Below are positions 1 to 9,093 of a stretch of 64,000 nucleotides of DNA, piece by piece. The first letter of the stretch is position 1, and each line of letters opens with the position of its first letter. This stretch comes from Caldilineaceae bacterium (GTDB taxonomy: Bacteria > Chloroflexota > Anaerolineae > Caldilineales > Caldilineaceae): contig JAPKMW010000005.1 of assembly GCA_026645575.1 (NCBI GenBank), positions 1 through 64,000 of the forward strand. Direction: 5' to 3'. Made by a program: the position numbers and the translations under genes. Below the pieces are notes generated by a model. It was not told the DNA's origin. It made no database searches and saw nothing but the letters and a program-made list of their open reading frames with translations.

Positions 1-61
1 GTTCGCCAGAACAAGGGCGCTGGCAAGCGGACGCCCCTACCGTGAATGCAGAAAGGCGACA

Positions 62-283
62 ATGATGCAGGTCATACCGAGTGAGGTAGAGCCAGACAAA
101 CCACAGAGCAATGTAACAGAGACAAATGCTCCGCCAGTACATGCCAACGAAAGTCGACAGAATAGCAATGAGCGCCAGCGACAACAGGCCATGCGCATGA
201 TGGAGTTACTAACCATTGCCCTAAAAGGGGTTGAATGGAAAGAAATTGAAGAAGGTCGAGCCGACGACGAGAATCGGTACTGA
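62..283 (+). CDS. small hypothetical protein (73 aa)
   Basis: Short acidic, Gln/Glu/Asn-rich, probably soluble protein with no signal peptide or membrane segment. An AAAGG lies just upstream of the ATG. It sits 64 bp before the methyltransferase/reductase gene on the same strand and could be co-transcribed with it. The family is not recognised. The spacing and ribosome site support it only weakly, so a chance open frame remains possible. Confidence 0.45.
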   Translation: MMQVIPSEVEPDKPQSNVTETNAPPVHANESRQNSNERQRQQAMRMMELLTIALKGVEWKEIEEGRADDENRY

Positions 284-347
284 TAGGGACAACCATTTTC
301 GCGTGGTTGCCCAACAACATGTTCTTCCGGTGGAGATAATAAGTTAA

Positions 348-2282
348 ATGAACCCGTTTTTACAAAAATTACAAGAGCAACCGCTCCTCGGTGACGGCGG
401 CATGGGAACCATGCTCTATGCCAAGGGCGCCAGCAGTGAACAGTGTCTGGAGCAGTTGGTGGTGACGCGACCGGGCTGGGTGACGGCGGTGCATCAAGCG
501 TATGCCATTGCCGGCGCGGATGTGATCAAGAGCCATACCTTTGGCGCTAACCGCGTACAGTTGGCCGACTATGGTCTGGCCGATCATGTGCGCGAGTTCA
601 ACTTCAAAGCGGTGCGGCTGGTGCGCGATGTGCGCGAGAGCGCCGGTCGTGCGCTCTTTATTGCCGGCAATGTCGGGCCGCTGGGGAAACGCTTGCTACC
701 GCTGGGGCCATTGGCGGCGGACGAAGCGGCGGACGCCTTTCGCGAGCAGATCAGCGTCCTCTGGGAAGCGGGGGCTGATTTTCTGCTCTTTGAAACATTC
801 AACAACCTAGATGAGTTGATGATTGCCGTGCGCGTTGCCAAGGAAATTTGCGATCTGCCAATTGTCGCTTCCATGACCTATGCCCAAGATGGGTTGACGA
901 TGACCGGCTTGTCGCCGCAAGTTGTCACCGAACGCTTGCTGGCCGATGGCGTTGATCTGGTGGGGGCGAACTGTAGCGTCGGGCCGGCGCAGATGTTGGA
1001 GTCGCTGGCGGCGATGCACAAGGCGACGCCCAACGCCCACTTTAGCGTCATGCCGAATGCCGGCTTCCCAGAGCGGGTGGAAGGGCGCTTCTACTATCCC
1101 TCCAGCCCCGAATATTTTGCCCGCCATGTGCCACTCTTCCTGGCCCAGAATGCCCGGTTGATTGGTGGTTGTTGCGGCACCACGCCCATGCACACGCGCG
1201 CCATGCGCGCCGCGCTGAACGACCATTTGACCCAGCAGAACGGGAATCGACCACAGCCCCTGGAAATCATTACGGTGAAGGATACAGGGAAAGATGAAGT
1301 GGCCGAACGCACCCATGATTATGCCATTGCCGAGGAGATGGCGCCGACCCCTTTCCTGCAAAAGCTGCGCGACGGCAAATTTATGGTCAGTGTCGAGGTT
1401 GATCCGCCACGGGGCTTTGTGGCGCAGAAACAGATCGAAGGGGCGCGCCATGCCAAACTCATCGGCGCCGATGCCGTCAATGTGGCCGATAGTCCCACGG
1501 CGCGCGTCAGCATGAGCGCGCTCTCGCTCTGTATTCAGATTCAGCAGCAGATCAACATTGAGACGGTGCTGCACTTTACCACGCGCGACCGTTCGCTCAT
1601 GGGCTTGCAAGCCGACCTGATCGGCGCCCACGCCTTGGGGGTGCGCAACATCCTGGCCCTCACTGGCGACCCGCCCAGCCTGGGCGACAACCGGCAAAGC
1701 ACGCCGGTCTATGATGTCGATAGCATCGGCTTGGTGCGCATTATCAGCAAATTCAATGAAGGCTACGACGCCAACGAGCGTGAGATGGGCCAGCGGGGCG
1801 CCTTTACCATCGCCGTCGCCTGTGACCCGACGCGGCCCAACCTGAGCGAAGAGGTGGATCGCTTCTACCAGAAGGTGAGTGGCGGCGCCCATTTCACCAT
1901 GACCCAGCCCATCTACGATCCACAACTCTGGCGCAACTTCCTGGCGATCTACGAGGAACGTTATGGCGACTTCCCCGTGCCGGTGTTGATCGGCGTACTG
2001 CCGTTGCAGAGCCATCGCCACGCCTCCTTCCTCCACAACGAAGTGCCGGGCATCACCCTCAGCGAAGAGGCGTTGGAACGAATGCGCAAAGCCGGCGCCA
2101 ATGGCCGCCAGGAAGGGGTCAAGATGGCGCAGGAACTCCTGCTTCAATTGAAAGAACTGCCCCACGTCCAGGGCGTCTATCTCATGCCCAGCTTTGGTCG
2201 CTATGAACTGGCCTGCCAAGTGCTAGAAGTGTTGACGCCGCAGGAACGGGGCATGGCTGTCTCCACGCCGATACGGTCGTAA
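348..2282 (+). CDS. bifunctional homocysteine S-methyltransferase / methylenetetrahydrofolate reductase
   Basis: A 644-residue cytoplasmic fusion. Residues 1-300 are the zinc-dependent homocysteine S-methyltransferase barrel, with ligand cysteines at C209 (GANCSVGP) and C275/C276 (GGCCGTTP). Residues about 335-630 are the FAD-dependent methylenetetrahydrofolate reductase barrel (SVEVDPPRG start, LTGDPP, TQPIYD). Together they would reduce methylene-THF and methylate homocysteine to methionine. The same fusion is known in Firmicutes, Deinococcus and Chloroflexota. Length and both domains look complete. A GGTGGAG lies 12 nt before the ATG. No SAM or cobalamin riboswitch is visible upstream. Confidence 0.93.
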   Translation: MNPFLQKLQEQPLLGDGGMGTMLYAKGASSEQCLEQLVVTRPGWVTAVHQAYAIAGADVIKSHTFGANRVQLADYGLADHVREFNFKAVRLVRDVRESAGRALFIAGNVGPLGKRLLPLGPLAADEAADAFREQISVLWEAGADFLLFETFNNLDELMIAVRVAKEICDLPIVASMTYAQDGLTMTGLSPQVVTERLLADGVDLVGANCSVGPAQMLESLAAMHKATPNAHFSVMPNAGFPERVEGRFYYPSSPEYFARHVPLFLAQNARLIGGCCGTTPMHTRAMRAALNDHLTQQNGNRPQPLEIITVKDTGKDEVAERTHDYAIAEEMAPTPFLQKLRDGKFMVSVEVDPPRGFVAQKQIEGARHAKLIGADAVNVADSPTARVSMSALSLCIQIQQQINIETVLHFTTRDRSLMGLQADLIGAHALGVRNILALTGDPPSLGDNRQSTPVYDVDSIGLVRIISKFNEGYDANEREMGQRGAFTIAVACDPTRPNLSEEVDRFYQKVSGGAHFTMTQPIYDPQLWRNFLAIYEERYGDFPVPVLIGVLPLQSHRHASFLHNEVPGITLSEEALERMRKAGANGRQEGVKMAQELLLQLKELPHVQGVYLMPSFGRYELACQVLEVLTPQERGMAVSTPIRS

Positions 2283-2343
2283 AACGGTAACACTGCTCAG
2301 TTTTTTCTGATGATAGGCGTCGTTCTTCCAACAGAAGGCATCC

Positions 2344-2410
2344 CCTACTTGATGGCACTTACGCCCGCGATACGATCAAGGCGTTTTAGGCTTACGTGCC
2401 ATCAAGTAGG
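2344..2410. repeat. 15-bp inverted repeat downstream of the HMT/MTHFR gene
   Basis: Arms 2344-2358 and 2396-2410 are perfect complements with a 37-nt loop and no U-tract. It is one of the window-wide family of long intergenic hairpins and may help end the upstream transcript. The rest of the 490-bp gap up to 2773 holds a second hairpin and a promoter candidate but no credible gene. Confidence 0.6.
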
Positions 2411-2441
2411 CTTACAAGGCTCGACCCGCTTTTTTGGGGGC

Positions 2442-2470
2442 TTGCTTTTTCGTTGTGTCTTTGCTATACT
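2442..2470 (+). promoter_or_regulatory. candidate sigma-70 promoter for the HEPN gene
   Basis: TTGCTT at 2442-2447 and TATACT at 2465-2470 are separated by 17 nt. A transcript from about 2477 would run through the next hairpin into the HEPN gene at 2773, giving a leader of nearly 300 nt. Confidence 0.45.
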
Positions 2471-2557
2471 TGGCCTATCTTCAACGTACTGTCTCTTGCT
2501 TTTTTACTGGTTCACCTGACTGCTTATTTCCCATAACCTCCTCAGCTACGTTCAAGG

Positions 2558-2626
2558 AGCGATAAGCGGCGGCTCGTTGTCCGAGATGAGTTCGAGGCTT
2601 GGCCCGTTTTGTCGCCGCTTATCGCT
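2558..2626. repeat. 14-bp inverted repeat in the HEPN gene leader
   Basis: Perfect arms at 2558-2571 and 2613-2626 (AGCGATAAGCGGCG and its complement) with a 41-nt loop. There is no U-tract. It lies between the promoter candidate and the HEPN gene. Confidence 0.6.
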
Positions 2627-2772
2627 TCGTTCGTTCGTCAGTTCCGTAAGCACACACCATAGGAAGGCAAAAACGAGCAAGCCAAGTTATAGGATTTGGT
2701 CCACTTTTTTCTCGTTGCCCCCTTGGTTTCAACTCATGCTATGAGAAAAATGCAAGCAAAAAGGTTACATTT

Positions 2773-3543
2773 ATGCATACAGTGAGTCATCCTTTGGGAG
2801 AGGAATTGCAGGGTTTTTTAAACGTTACTACTGCGTTCAACGAAAATGTCGATCGAGCATTTAAACTTATTCATTATGCTACAAAGAGCAATTTTGATGG
2901 CTCTTCTCCTGGGGAAATTAAGTCATTCATTGAGGATATACTCCGTTCGTGTGTAGTGCTAGCCCATTCTTCGTTAGAGACAGCATTGCGTGACATTTTT
3001 GCACGTCGGCTCAAAGCAAAAGCTGAAACTGAAGCACCCAAAGTTCCTTTAGTTGGACTACAACGTAACGAAAAATTCAATTGGGAAAATCTGTATCGGC
3101 ATCGCCAGAAAACCGTTAAACAGATAGTCGATGAGTCGATTGATGATTATATTTCTCGCCTAAGTTTTAACTCGACTACAGATATAGCCAATTATTTAAA
3201 AGAGCTTGGCGTAGATTTGAAGTATGTCACGCCCCTATTCGCTGATTTAGAGGTAATGATCCAGAGAAGGCATCAAATTGTTCATGAAGCCGATTATAGC
3301 CGCGCCCCAGGCGAAAAGAAGCTTGAAACGCTTACCCATATTACTGTATTTCGGTGGTTGGATACTGCTGCTACTTTCCTGTTATACTGCATTTTCTCTA
3401 TTCTTATATCGGAAAGCTATGTTAGAGAAATAAACCGAAAGTTACGAGATGCTGGTAGTCCCGAAGTAACCATAACCGAGGAAACTATAAAGAAGCTATT
3501 TGACTTAACGCCCAAAAATCGTAAACAGAAGACTACTAAATAA
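2773..3543 (+). CDS. HEPN-domain protein (putative RNase-type)
   Basis: A 256-residue, mostly alpha-helical soluble protein. The sequence RRHQIVHEAD near residues 165-173 contains the Rx4H signature (R166, H171) of HEPN domains, many of which are RNases in toxin-antitoxin, abortive-infection or RNA-processing systems. The remaining helices (for example residues 55-80) fit a RiboL-PSP- or MAE-type HEPN. The gene is visibly AT-richer than both neighbours and is bracketed by long hairpins, suggesting acquisition. No antitoxin or nucleotidyltransferase partner is adjacent, so a toxin role is unproven. AAGG lies 8 nt before the ATG. Confidence 0.7.
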   Translation: MHTVSHPLGEELQGFLNVTTAFNENVDRAFKLIHYATKSNFDGSSPGEIKSFIEDILRSCVVLAHSSLETALRDIFARRLKAKAETEAPKVPLVGLQRNEKFNWENLYRHRQKTVKQIVDESIDDYISRLSFNSTTDIANYLKELGVDLKYVTPLFADLEVMIQRRHQIVHEADYSRAPGEKKLETLTHITVFRWLDTAATFLLYCIFSILISESYVREINRKLRDAGSPEVTITEETIKKLFDLTPKNRKQKTTK

Positions 3544-3629
3544 CATCTGAATCGGGCGCTTGTTTGGGCAATGCTCGAACAGCAACAGCGCAGCCACGAA
3601 GCGAAGTACCGAGTGACTCCCCGCTCCAA

Positions 3630-3719
3630 CCGAACACGAGCATAACCAGTTTGCCCAAAGTAAGCGAAAAATTCTGAAAACGCGCAGATCAAGGGCAAAC
3701 TGGTTATGCTCGTGTTCGG
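3630..3719. repeat. 27-bp perfect inverted repeat
   Basis: Arms 3630-3656 and 3693-3719 are perfectly complementary over 27 bp with a 36-nt loop. It separates the HEPN gene from the luciferase-like gene. No T-run follows. An integron attC site was considered and not supported. Confidence 0.75.
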
Positions 3720-3783
3720 GCGTTAACCGCATTCAATCAGTGTAGTCACTTCAACTTGGGCGTTGAACACAGGAGAACAGACA

Positions 3784-4572
3784 ATGCGCGTTGGAATTGC
3801 GTTGAGTCCTGCGAGCAACTGGCCGGCTATTTTGGCGGCCGTACAGCTCGCTGACGCAAGCGGGCTGGATGCCGTGGGCTTCCCGGATCATTATCATTCG
3901 GAGCGACCGGAACAATCCTACATCTGTGGCTGGTCAGCGTATGGTGCGCTCGCGGTCGTGACGAAGCGAATCCGGCTCGTCCCAACGGTCCTTGTGCGTC
4001 TGAACTATACTCTCGGCGTTCTTGCCAAAGAAAGCTCGATCCTGTCAATCATCAGCGGTGGGCGCTTCGAGGTGGGCATCGGCGCCGGCGATTTTCCTGT
4101 GGAATACACCGCCTGGCATCAACCCTATCCGGATGCACCCACGCGTGTAGCAGCCCTGCGCGAGGCAATCCTTGCCCTGCGCGAACTCTGGCAGGGCGGC
4201 CTGGTGACTTTCGAAGGCGACCATGTGCAGCTTACAAACGCGGCCTGTACCCCAGTACCGCCAGCGCCACCACACGTCGTTGTCGGCGTCGGCGGCTCCC
4301 GGCGTCTGATCCGCAGCGCCGTGACCTATGCCGACGAGATCAACGTGTATGCCGATGAAGAGGTGCTGCATTATGCCCGTGAACAAATCGCAGCCTCCGG
4401 CCGAACGGTCGCCCTCTCGGTCTACCGCCCATTCGGGCCGGATCAATGGCCATCCGATTTGCGTAGTGAGTTGCAGCGTTGGGAACAGCTTGACGTCGAC
4501 CGTCTGTTTGTCAATATCGGGTTTGACGCCGATCTCGTCCAACGTGTCGCCGAGTTAGCCGCAGCACTCTAG
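3784..4572 (+). CDS. luciferase-like (LLM class) flavin-dependent oxidoreductase
   Basis: A 262-residue TIM-barrel protein of the bacterial luciferase-like family, which uses FMN or F420. Support comes from the N-terminal MRVGIALSPASNW strand, the mid-region sequence VGIGAGDFPVEY typical of this family, and VVGVGGS near residue 165. Substrate and cofactor cannot be told from sequence. The ATG at 3784 is preferred over an upstream TTG at 3763 because AGGAG sits 8 nt before it. The gene is shorter than the usual 300-350 residues at its C-terminus but ends cleanly. It stands alone between hairpins, and the next 250 bp show nothing. Confidence 0.85.
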   Translation: MRVGIALSPASNWPAILAAVQLADASGLDAVGFPDHYHSERPEQSYICGWSAYGALAVVTKRIRLVPTVLVRLNYTLGVLAKESSILSIISGGRFEVGIGAGDFPVEYTAWHQPYPDAPTRVAALREAILALRELWQGGLVTFEGDHVQLTNAACTPVPPAPPHVVVGVGGSRRLIRSAVTYADEINVYADEEVLHYAREQIAASGRTVALSVYRPFGPDQWPSDLRSELQRWEQLDVDRLFVNIGFDADLVQRVAELAAAL

Positions 4573-4825
4573 CGCTGTGCTTATCAGGGTAGGTCGTCTT
4601 CGCCTGTCTCAGGGCAGCCTAAGCAAGCGGTGCTTGACGCCATCGCAGCCGAACATCCGCTGCACCTGATTCGCTACACTCTCCCCTTCGTTCTCCACTA
4701 TATCCATCACCCATGCCCTGACACATTGCATCTGTTCTCACGTCGCGGTACGTTTCTTCCTGCATACCGTTGATGATCGCTAGGCCGGCACGACGCGGCC
4801 GCTAGACTGATGCAAAGGGAAGAAG

Positions 4826-5296
4826 ATGCAAATTGATCTACATGTCAATGGCGTCAGCCATACCCTGGCGCTCGAACCGCGCCGCACCTTACTCGACACC
4901 TTGCGTTACAACCTACAGTTGACCGGCGCCAAAAAGGTCTGCGATATGGGCAATTGTGGCGCCTGCACCGTGTTGGTCGATGGGCAGGCCATGTATGCTT
5001 GTCTGCTGCTGGCGGTTGATTGTGAAGGCCGCGCCATTACCACCATCGAAGGCATTGCCGACGACAATGAGATGTTGGCCCCCGTACAGAGCGCCTTTAT
5101 CGAAGCCGACGCCTTCCAATGCGGCTTTTGCACCGCCGGCCAGATCATGAGTCTGCAAGGGCTGCTCAACACCACCCCCGACCCCACTGATGCCGAAATT
5201 TTACGGGCAGTGACGGGCAACCTCTGCCGCTGTGGCGCCTACCAACATATCCTCGCCGCCGGTCGCCTGGCTGCCCAAATGACCAATACCCAATAA
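4826..5296 (+). CDS. molybdenum hydroxylase, 2Fe-2S subunit (PaoA/CoxS-type)
   Basis: A 156-residue small subunit of a xanthine-oxidase-family enzyme. Cys39, 44, 47 and 59 form the plant-ferredoxin-type 2Fe-2S site, and Cys99, 102, 134 and 136 (CGFC...CRC) form the second 2Fe-2S site. It passes electrons from the Mo site to FAD. No Tat signal is present, so the enzyme should be cytoplasmic. It is followed 16 bp later by the large subunit and then the FAD subunit. The last codons and the junction contain the CCAATA word also seen near 25110. Confidence 0.93.
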   Translation: MQIDLHVNGVSHTLALEPRRTLLDTLRYNLQLTGAKKVCDMGNCGACTVLVDGQAMYACLLLAVDCEGRAITTIEGIADDNEMLAPVQSAFIEADAFQCGFCTAGQIMSLQGLLNTTPDPTDAEILRAVTGNLCRCGAYQHILAAGRLAAQMTNTQ

Positions 5297-5312
5297 CCAG
5301 AGGAACACCACC

Positions 5313-7655
5313 ATGCCTGTTGAACATATTGCGGTCCTCCGTGAAGGCGAAGGGGACGAAGAGAAGCTGAAACTGGTCGAGACGGTCGAACTGCCACCTT
5401 GGGACCGGAACGCGCGGCTGACCGTGGTTGGGCGGCCACAGGTGCGGGCCGAAGGGGTGGAAAAGGTGACTGGGCGCGCCCGCTATGCCTATGACATGCG
5501 CCTGCCCGGTCAACTCTATGTCGCCGCCTTGCGCAGCCCCTACCCCCATGCCCGGATTCGCCGCATCGACACGAGCGTTGCCGAGGCGTTGGATGGCGTT
5601 CATGCCGTCCTCAGTTCGGCCAATGCACCAGACATCACCTGGTACGAGGAAGAGTGTGGCCTGTTTGCCAAAACCCTGCGCTTTGTCGGTGATGAAGTGG
5701 CGGTGGTAGCAGCGGAATCCGAAGAGATTGCCCAGGATGCCTTGCGCCTGATTGAAGTTGATTACGAACCGTTGGCCTTTGTCCTTGATCTGGACGCGGC
5801 GTTGCAGCCAGGTGCGCCCACCATTCATGGCGATAGCAACCGCAAAGAGGAACCCAAGACCTACGAGCGGGGCGACATCACCCAAGGCTTTCGCGAAGCA
5901 AATGTGATTATCGACCGCGTCTATGTCACCCAGACCCAGGTTCACAACTCGTTGGAGCCACATGGTTGTACTGCTTTCTGGCAAGGTGATCAAGTCACGA
6001 TTTGGGAATCCACCCAGGGCATCTTTGAGGTGCGCGAACAGGTGGCTGCCAAGTTGGGCTTGCCCGAACACCATGTGCGGGTGATCAAAGAACACATGGG
6101 CGGCGGCTTTGGCAGTAAACAGATCGCCTGGAAGCAGACCGTCATCGCCTGTTTACTCTCCAAGATGAGCGGACGACCGGTGCAATTCATGCTGGATCGC
6201 ACAGGCGAAAATCTCGCTGCCGGCAGCCGGGGTAAAACTTGGCAGAATCTGCGGCTGGGAGCCAAACGCGATGGGACATTGACAGCCCTCGCGGTGGAGA
6301 TTCGCATTGCCAATGGCGCTTATTCGGTCGGCGGTGAGGCGGCCAATGTGAGCGGCATGTATCAGCGCCTCTATCGCTGCCCCAATTTGCGCACGGAACA
6401 GGTGGCCGTTTATCTCAACACGGGGCCAAGCGTCGCCTTTCGCGCGCCGGGTCATGTCGAGGCCGCCTTTGCCCTAGAATCAGCGATGGATGAACTGGCG
6501 CGCGCCCTTCAGATCGACCCCGTCGAGCTACGCTTGCGCAACTATACCACCATCGACCAGAAGAAGGAGAAACCTTACTCCTCGCCGCTGGGCTTACGCA
6601 CCTCCTACGAGAAGGTGACCGCGGCCTTTGGTTGGGGCAATGCGCAACAACCGGCGCCCAACGGCACAAAACGGCGGGGCGTCGGCTTTGCCGCCCATGA
6701 CTGGGGTGGCGGCGGCAGCCCACCGGCCTATGCCTGGGTCAAGATCAATGGCGACGGTACGGCGGATGTCATCACCGGCGCCCAGGACATTGGCACCGGG
6801 GCGCGTACCGGGTTGTTGATGGTCGCGGCGGAAGAGTTGGGGTTGCCCATGGACGCCGTCACCGTGCATCTGGGGGACACGGCGGTCGGTCCCTATGCGC
6901 CGACCAGCGCTGGCAGCGCCACGCAAGTAACCGTCGGCCCAGCCGTGCGGGCGGCGGCGGCGGATGCCAAACGTCAGATCCTGGAAGCAGCCGCCAAGTT
7001 GTTGGAAGAAGATGATCCGACGCAACTCCATATTCGCGATGGGGTGATCAGCCTCAACGGCAACGGCACAGCGACGGTGACGGTAAAGGAAGTAGCCGGT
7101 CGGCTCTCGCCTCACATGATTATGGGGCATGGCGTACGCGGCGCCAATCCCAAGGATGTCTCGATTCGCACCTTTGGCGCCCAGTGTGTCGAGGTGGAGG
7201 TGGACACAGCAACGGGCGAAGTGACAGTGTTACGCGTGGCGGCAGCCCATGACTGTGGTCGCATCATCAACCCCATGATGGTCGAGAGCCAGATCATTGG
7301 CGGCGTCACGCAGGGCATTGGCTTTGCCCTGACGGAAGAGCGCTTTATCGATGAGGCGAGCGGCATTGTTCTCAACGCCAACCTGGAAGAGTACAAAGTG
7401 CCGACGGTGGCCGACATTCCCACCATCACCCATGCACCGGTCGATCTGCCCGATGTTGCGGCCAACCCGACTGGGGCCAAGGGCATTGGTGAACCGCCGC
7501 TCATTCCCACAGCGCCGGCCATTGCCAGTGCCATCTTTGATGCAACGGGGGTGCGGCTCTATCACACACCCTTTTCCCGGCGCGCGCTTCTGGACGCTCT
7601 GGCCGCTCTGGCCGCTGCGCCGAGCGGGATACCAGCAACGCCGCCAGCGGCATAA
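5313..7655 (+). CDS. molybdenum hydroxylase, molybdopterin-binding large subunit (PaoC/XdhA-like)
   Basis: A 780-residue catalytic subunit. It has the ald_Xan_dh_C N-domain (from about residue 45), EPHG at 215-218, GGGFGSK at 263-269 (molybdopterin contact), AFRAPG near 374, and GIGEPP near 728 carrying the active-site Glu. Family members hydroxylate aldehydes, purines or N-heterocycles. The 4Fe-4S-type FAD subunit encoded next door favours an aldehyde oxidoreductase like PaoABC or a 4-hydroxybenzoyl-CoA-reductase-like enzyme over classical xanthine dehydrogenase. The true substrate is unknown. An AGAGG precedes the ATG. Confidence 0.92.
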   Translation: MPVEHIAVLREGEGDEEKLKLVETVELPPWDRNARLTVVGRPQVRAEGVEKVTGRARYAYDMRLPGQLYVAALRSPYPHARIRRIDTSVAEALDGVHAVLSSANAPDITWYEEECGLFAKTLRFVGDEVAVVAAESEEIAQDALRLIEVDYEPLAFVLDLDAALQPGAPTIHGDSNRKEEPKTYERGDITQGFREANVIIDRVYVTQTQVHNSLEPHGCTAFWQGDQVTIWESTQGIFEVREQVAAKLGLPEHHVRVIKEHMGGGFGSKQIAWKQTVIACLLSKMSGRPVQFMLDRTGENLAAGSRGKTWQNLRLGAKRDGTLTALAVEIRIANGAYSVGGEAANVSGMYQRLYRCPNLRTEQVAVYLNTGPSVAFRAPGHVEAAFALESAMDELARALQIDPVELRLRNYTTIDQKKEKPYSSPLGLRTSYEKVTAAFGWGNAQQPAPNGTKRRGVGFAAHDWGGGGSPPAYAWVKINGDGTADVITGAQDIGTGARTGLLMVAAEELGLPMDAVTVHLGDTAVGPYAPTSAGSATQVTVGPAVRAAAADAKRQILEAAAKLLEEDDPTQLHIRDGVISLNGNGTATVTVKEVAGRLSPHMIMGHGVRGANPKDVSIRTFGAQCVEVEVDTATGEVTVLRVAAAHDCGRIINPMMVESQIIGGVTQGIGFALTEERFIDEASGIVLNANLEEYKVPTVADIPTITHAPVDLPDVAANPTGAKGIGEPPLIPTAPAIASAIFDATGVRLYHTPFSRRALLDALAALAAAPSGIPATPPAA

Positions 7656-7677
7656 GAAAGAGAGAAGAACGAACGCC

Positions 7678-8670
7678 ATGCGCACCTTTGCCTATGCACG
7701 AGCCACCAATCTGACCGAAACAATTACCTTGCTCGACCATGCCGAGAACGGCCATACCCGCCCCTTAGCCGGCGGCACCGATCTGTTGACTTTGATGAAA
7801 GCAGACATTGTCGCGCCGGCCCAGTTGATCGACATCAAACGACTGGGCGAACTGCCGCGCGGCATTACCGAAACAGCCACCGGCATCACCCTAGGGGCAT
7901 TGACCACCCTGGCCGAGATTGAGCAGAGCGACCTGCTGCGCGCCCGCTATCCGCTGCTGGTCGAAGCGGCGGCGCAAGCGGCCACCCCCCAGTTGCGCAA
8001 CATGGCGACCATTGGCGGCAACCTGTTGCAGCGGCCGCGCTGTTGGTATTTTCGCAATCACCTGTTCCATTGCTGGCTCAAGGGGGGTGATGATTGTCCG
8101 GCCAGAGAGGGCGAAAATCAACACCATGCCCTCTTTGGGGACAGTCCTTGCGTTGCCGTCCATCCTTCTGATCTGGCTTCGACTCTGCTGGCGCTAGATG
8201 CCACCGTGCGCCTGCAAGGGCCAACCGGCGAACGCGCCCTGCCCATTGCTGACTTTTTTGCCTTGCCCCAAGACAACTGCCGTCAGGAAACCACTATCAA
8301 TGACGACGAATTGCTGCTCGGCCTGGAAATTCCGGCGTTACCAGCAGGGACACAGAGTACCTATTTGAAAGCGATGGATCGCAAAGTGTGGGCCTTTGCC
8401 CTGGTGGGCGTGGCCGCTGTGGTCAGTACGGTCGATGGGCAAGTTACCCATGCGCGGCTGGTTCTCAGTGGTGTGGCGCCCATTCCTTGGCGCGTCACCG
8501 CCGCTGAACAAGCCTTGCTGGGAACCACCATAACGGACGCACAGCTTGAACAGGTTGCCGATCTCGCCCTCCAAGGGGCGCAACCCCTCCGCCACAACGG
8601 TTACAAAGTCCCCTTAGCCCGTGCCCTGGTGCAGCGTGCGCTGACGGCTGTGACATCAACCGTCAGTTGA
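7678..8670 (+). CDS. molybdenum hydroxylase, FAD subunit with predicted 4Fe-4S insertion (PaoB/HcrB-like)
   Basis: A 330-residue FAD-binding subunit with AGGTD at 31-35 and TIGGN at 111-115. An insertion carries four cysteines: C122 (RCWYF), C132, C140 and C158 (DSPCVAVHPSD). That spacing matches the 4Fe-4S segment known in PaoB (YagS) and the beta subunit of 4-hydroxybenzoyl-CoA reductase and absent from ordinary FAD subunits. The ATG at 7678, 22 bp after the large subunit, is chosen because FAD-domain homology begins there, although the frame is open far upstream. Gene order S-L-M (here Fe-S, Mo, FAD) differs from paoABC. Confidence 0.9.
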   Translation: MRTFAYARATNLTETITLLDHAENGHTRPLAGGTDLLTLMKADIVAPAQLIDIKRLGELPRGITETATGITLGALTTLAEIEQSDLLRARYPLLVEAAAQAATPQLRNMATIGGNLLQRPRCWYFRNHLFHCWLKGGDDCPAREGENQHHALFGDSPCVAVHPSDLASTLLALDATVRLQGPTGERALPIADFFALPQDNCRQETTINDDELLLGLEIPALPAGTQSTYLKAMDRKVWAFALVGVAAVVSTVDGQVTHARLVLSGVAPIPWRVTAAEQALLGTTITDAQLEQVADLALQGAQPLRHNGYKVPLARALVQRALTAVTSTVS

Positions 8671-9093
8671 TCTGCTTTCCGATGCTATCACTGGGATCAC
8701 TGTCATTGCTGCCCTAGGCATGACAGGAATTCGGTAGTGGTTGATCGGTGACTGACGTCGGTGAGACCTCCGGGAGGTGGGCAAACGGCGCCCTTGGATC
8801 AGCCCTCAACCGCCCACCTCCCAGAGGTCTCACCAGTTATCGTTTACCCACTACCAGGAATTCATACCCAAGATGACGCTTTGTAGAGGCGCAAAGGCGT
8901 GCTTCTGCAAAGCGTCGTCACCCTCTGCTATGCAATGCTTTCGTAAATCAGCCGTACAACAGACGGCTTGCCCGCGTTGTCTATTTGTCCATTGACGGCA
9001 ACAGATAACTGCACTACACTCATAGCTGCCGCCATTGCGCCTATCATTGCGAGTTGACTGATCTGTGCGCATGTCAATAGCAGGAGCCGTGCA
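8671..9093. repeat. intergenic region with nested inverted repeats (main hairpin 8760-8834)
   Basis: Arms 8760-8782 and 8812-8834 pair over 23 bp with one mismatch. An outer GGTAGTGG/CCACTACC pair (about 8732 and 8849) encloses it, giving a nested palindrome. A second hairpin pairs 8875-8883 with 8908-8916. No U-tract and no credible gene lie in this 423-bp gap. Confidence 0.65.

Noticed and set aside
807..2219. Long antisense frame opposite the HMT/MTHFR gene (also 33252-34499 and 43894-44832 opposite receptor genes)
   Set aside because: They are mirror frames of GC-rich coding sequence on the other strand. No ribosome site, no recognisable domain, and the sense genes are certain.
2773..3543. 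HEPN/MNT toxin-antitoxin pair
   Set aside because: The Rx4H motif is present, but no nucleotidyltransferase or small antitoxin frame is adjacent, so a two-gene toxin system is not supported.
3541..3790. Integron attC site after the HEPN gene
   Set aside because: GTTGAAC at 3762-3768 fits GTTRRRY and a long palindrome lies nearby. No RYYYAAC partner is correctly placed, the palindrome ends in GTTAACC which does not fit, no integrase is present, and similar palindromes occur at ordinary junctions throughout.
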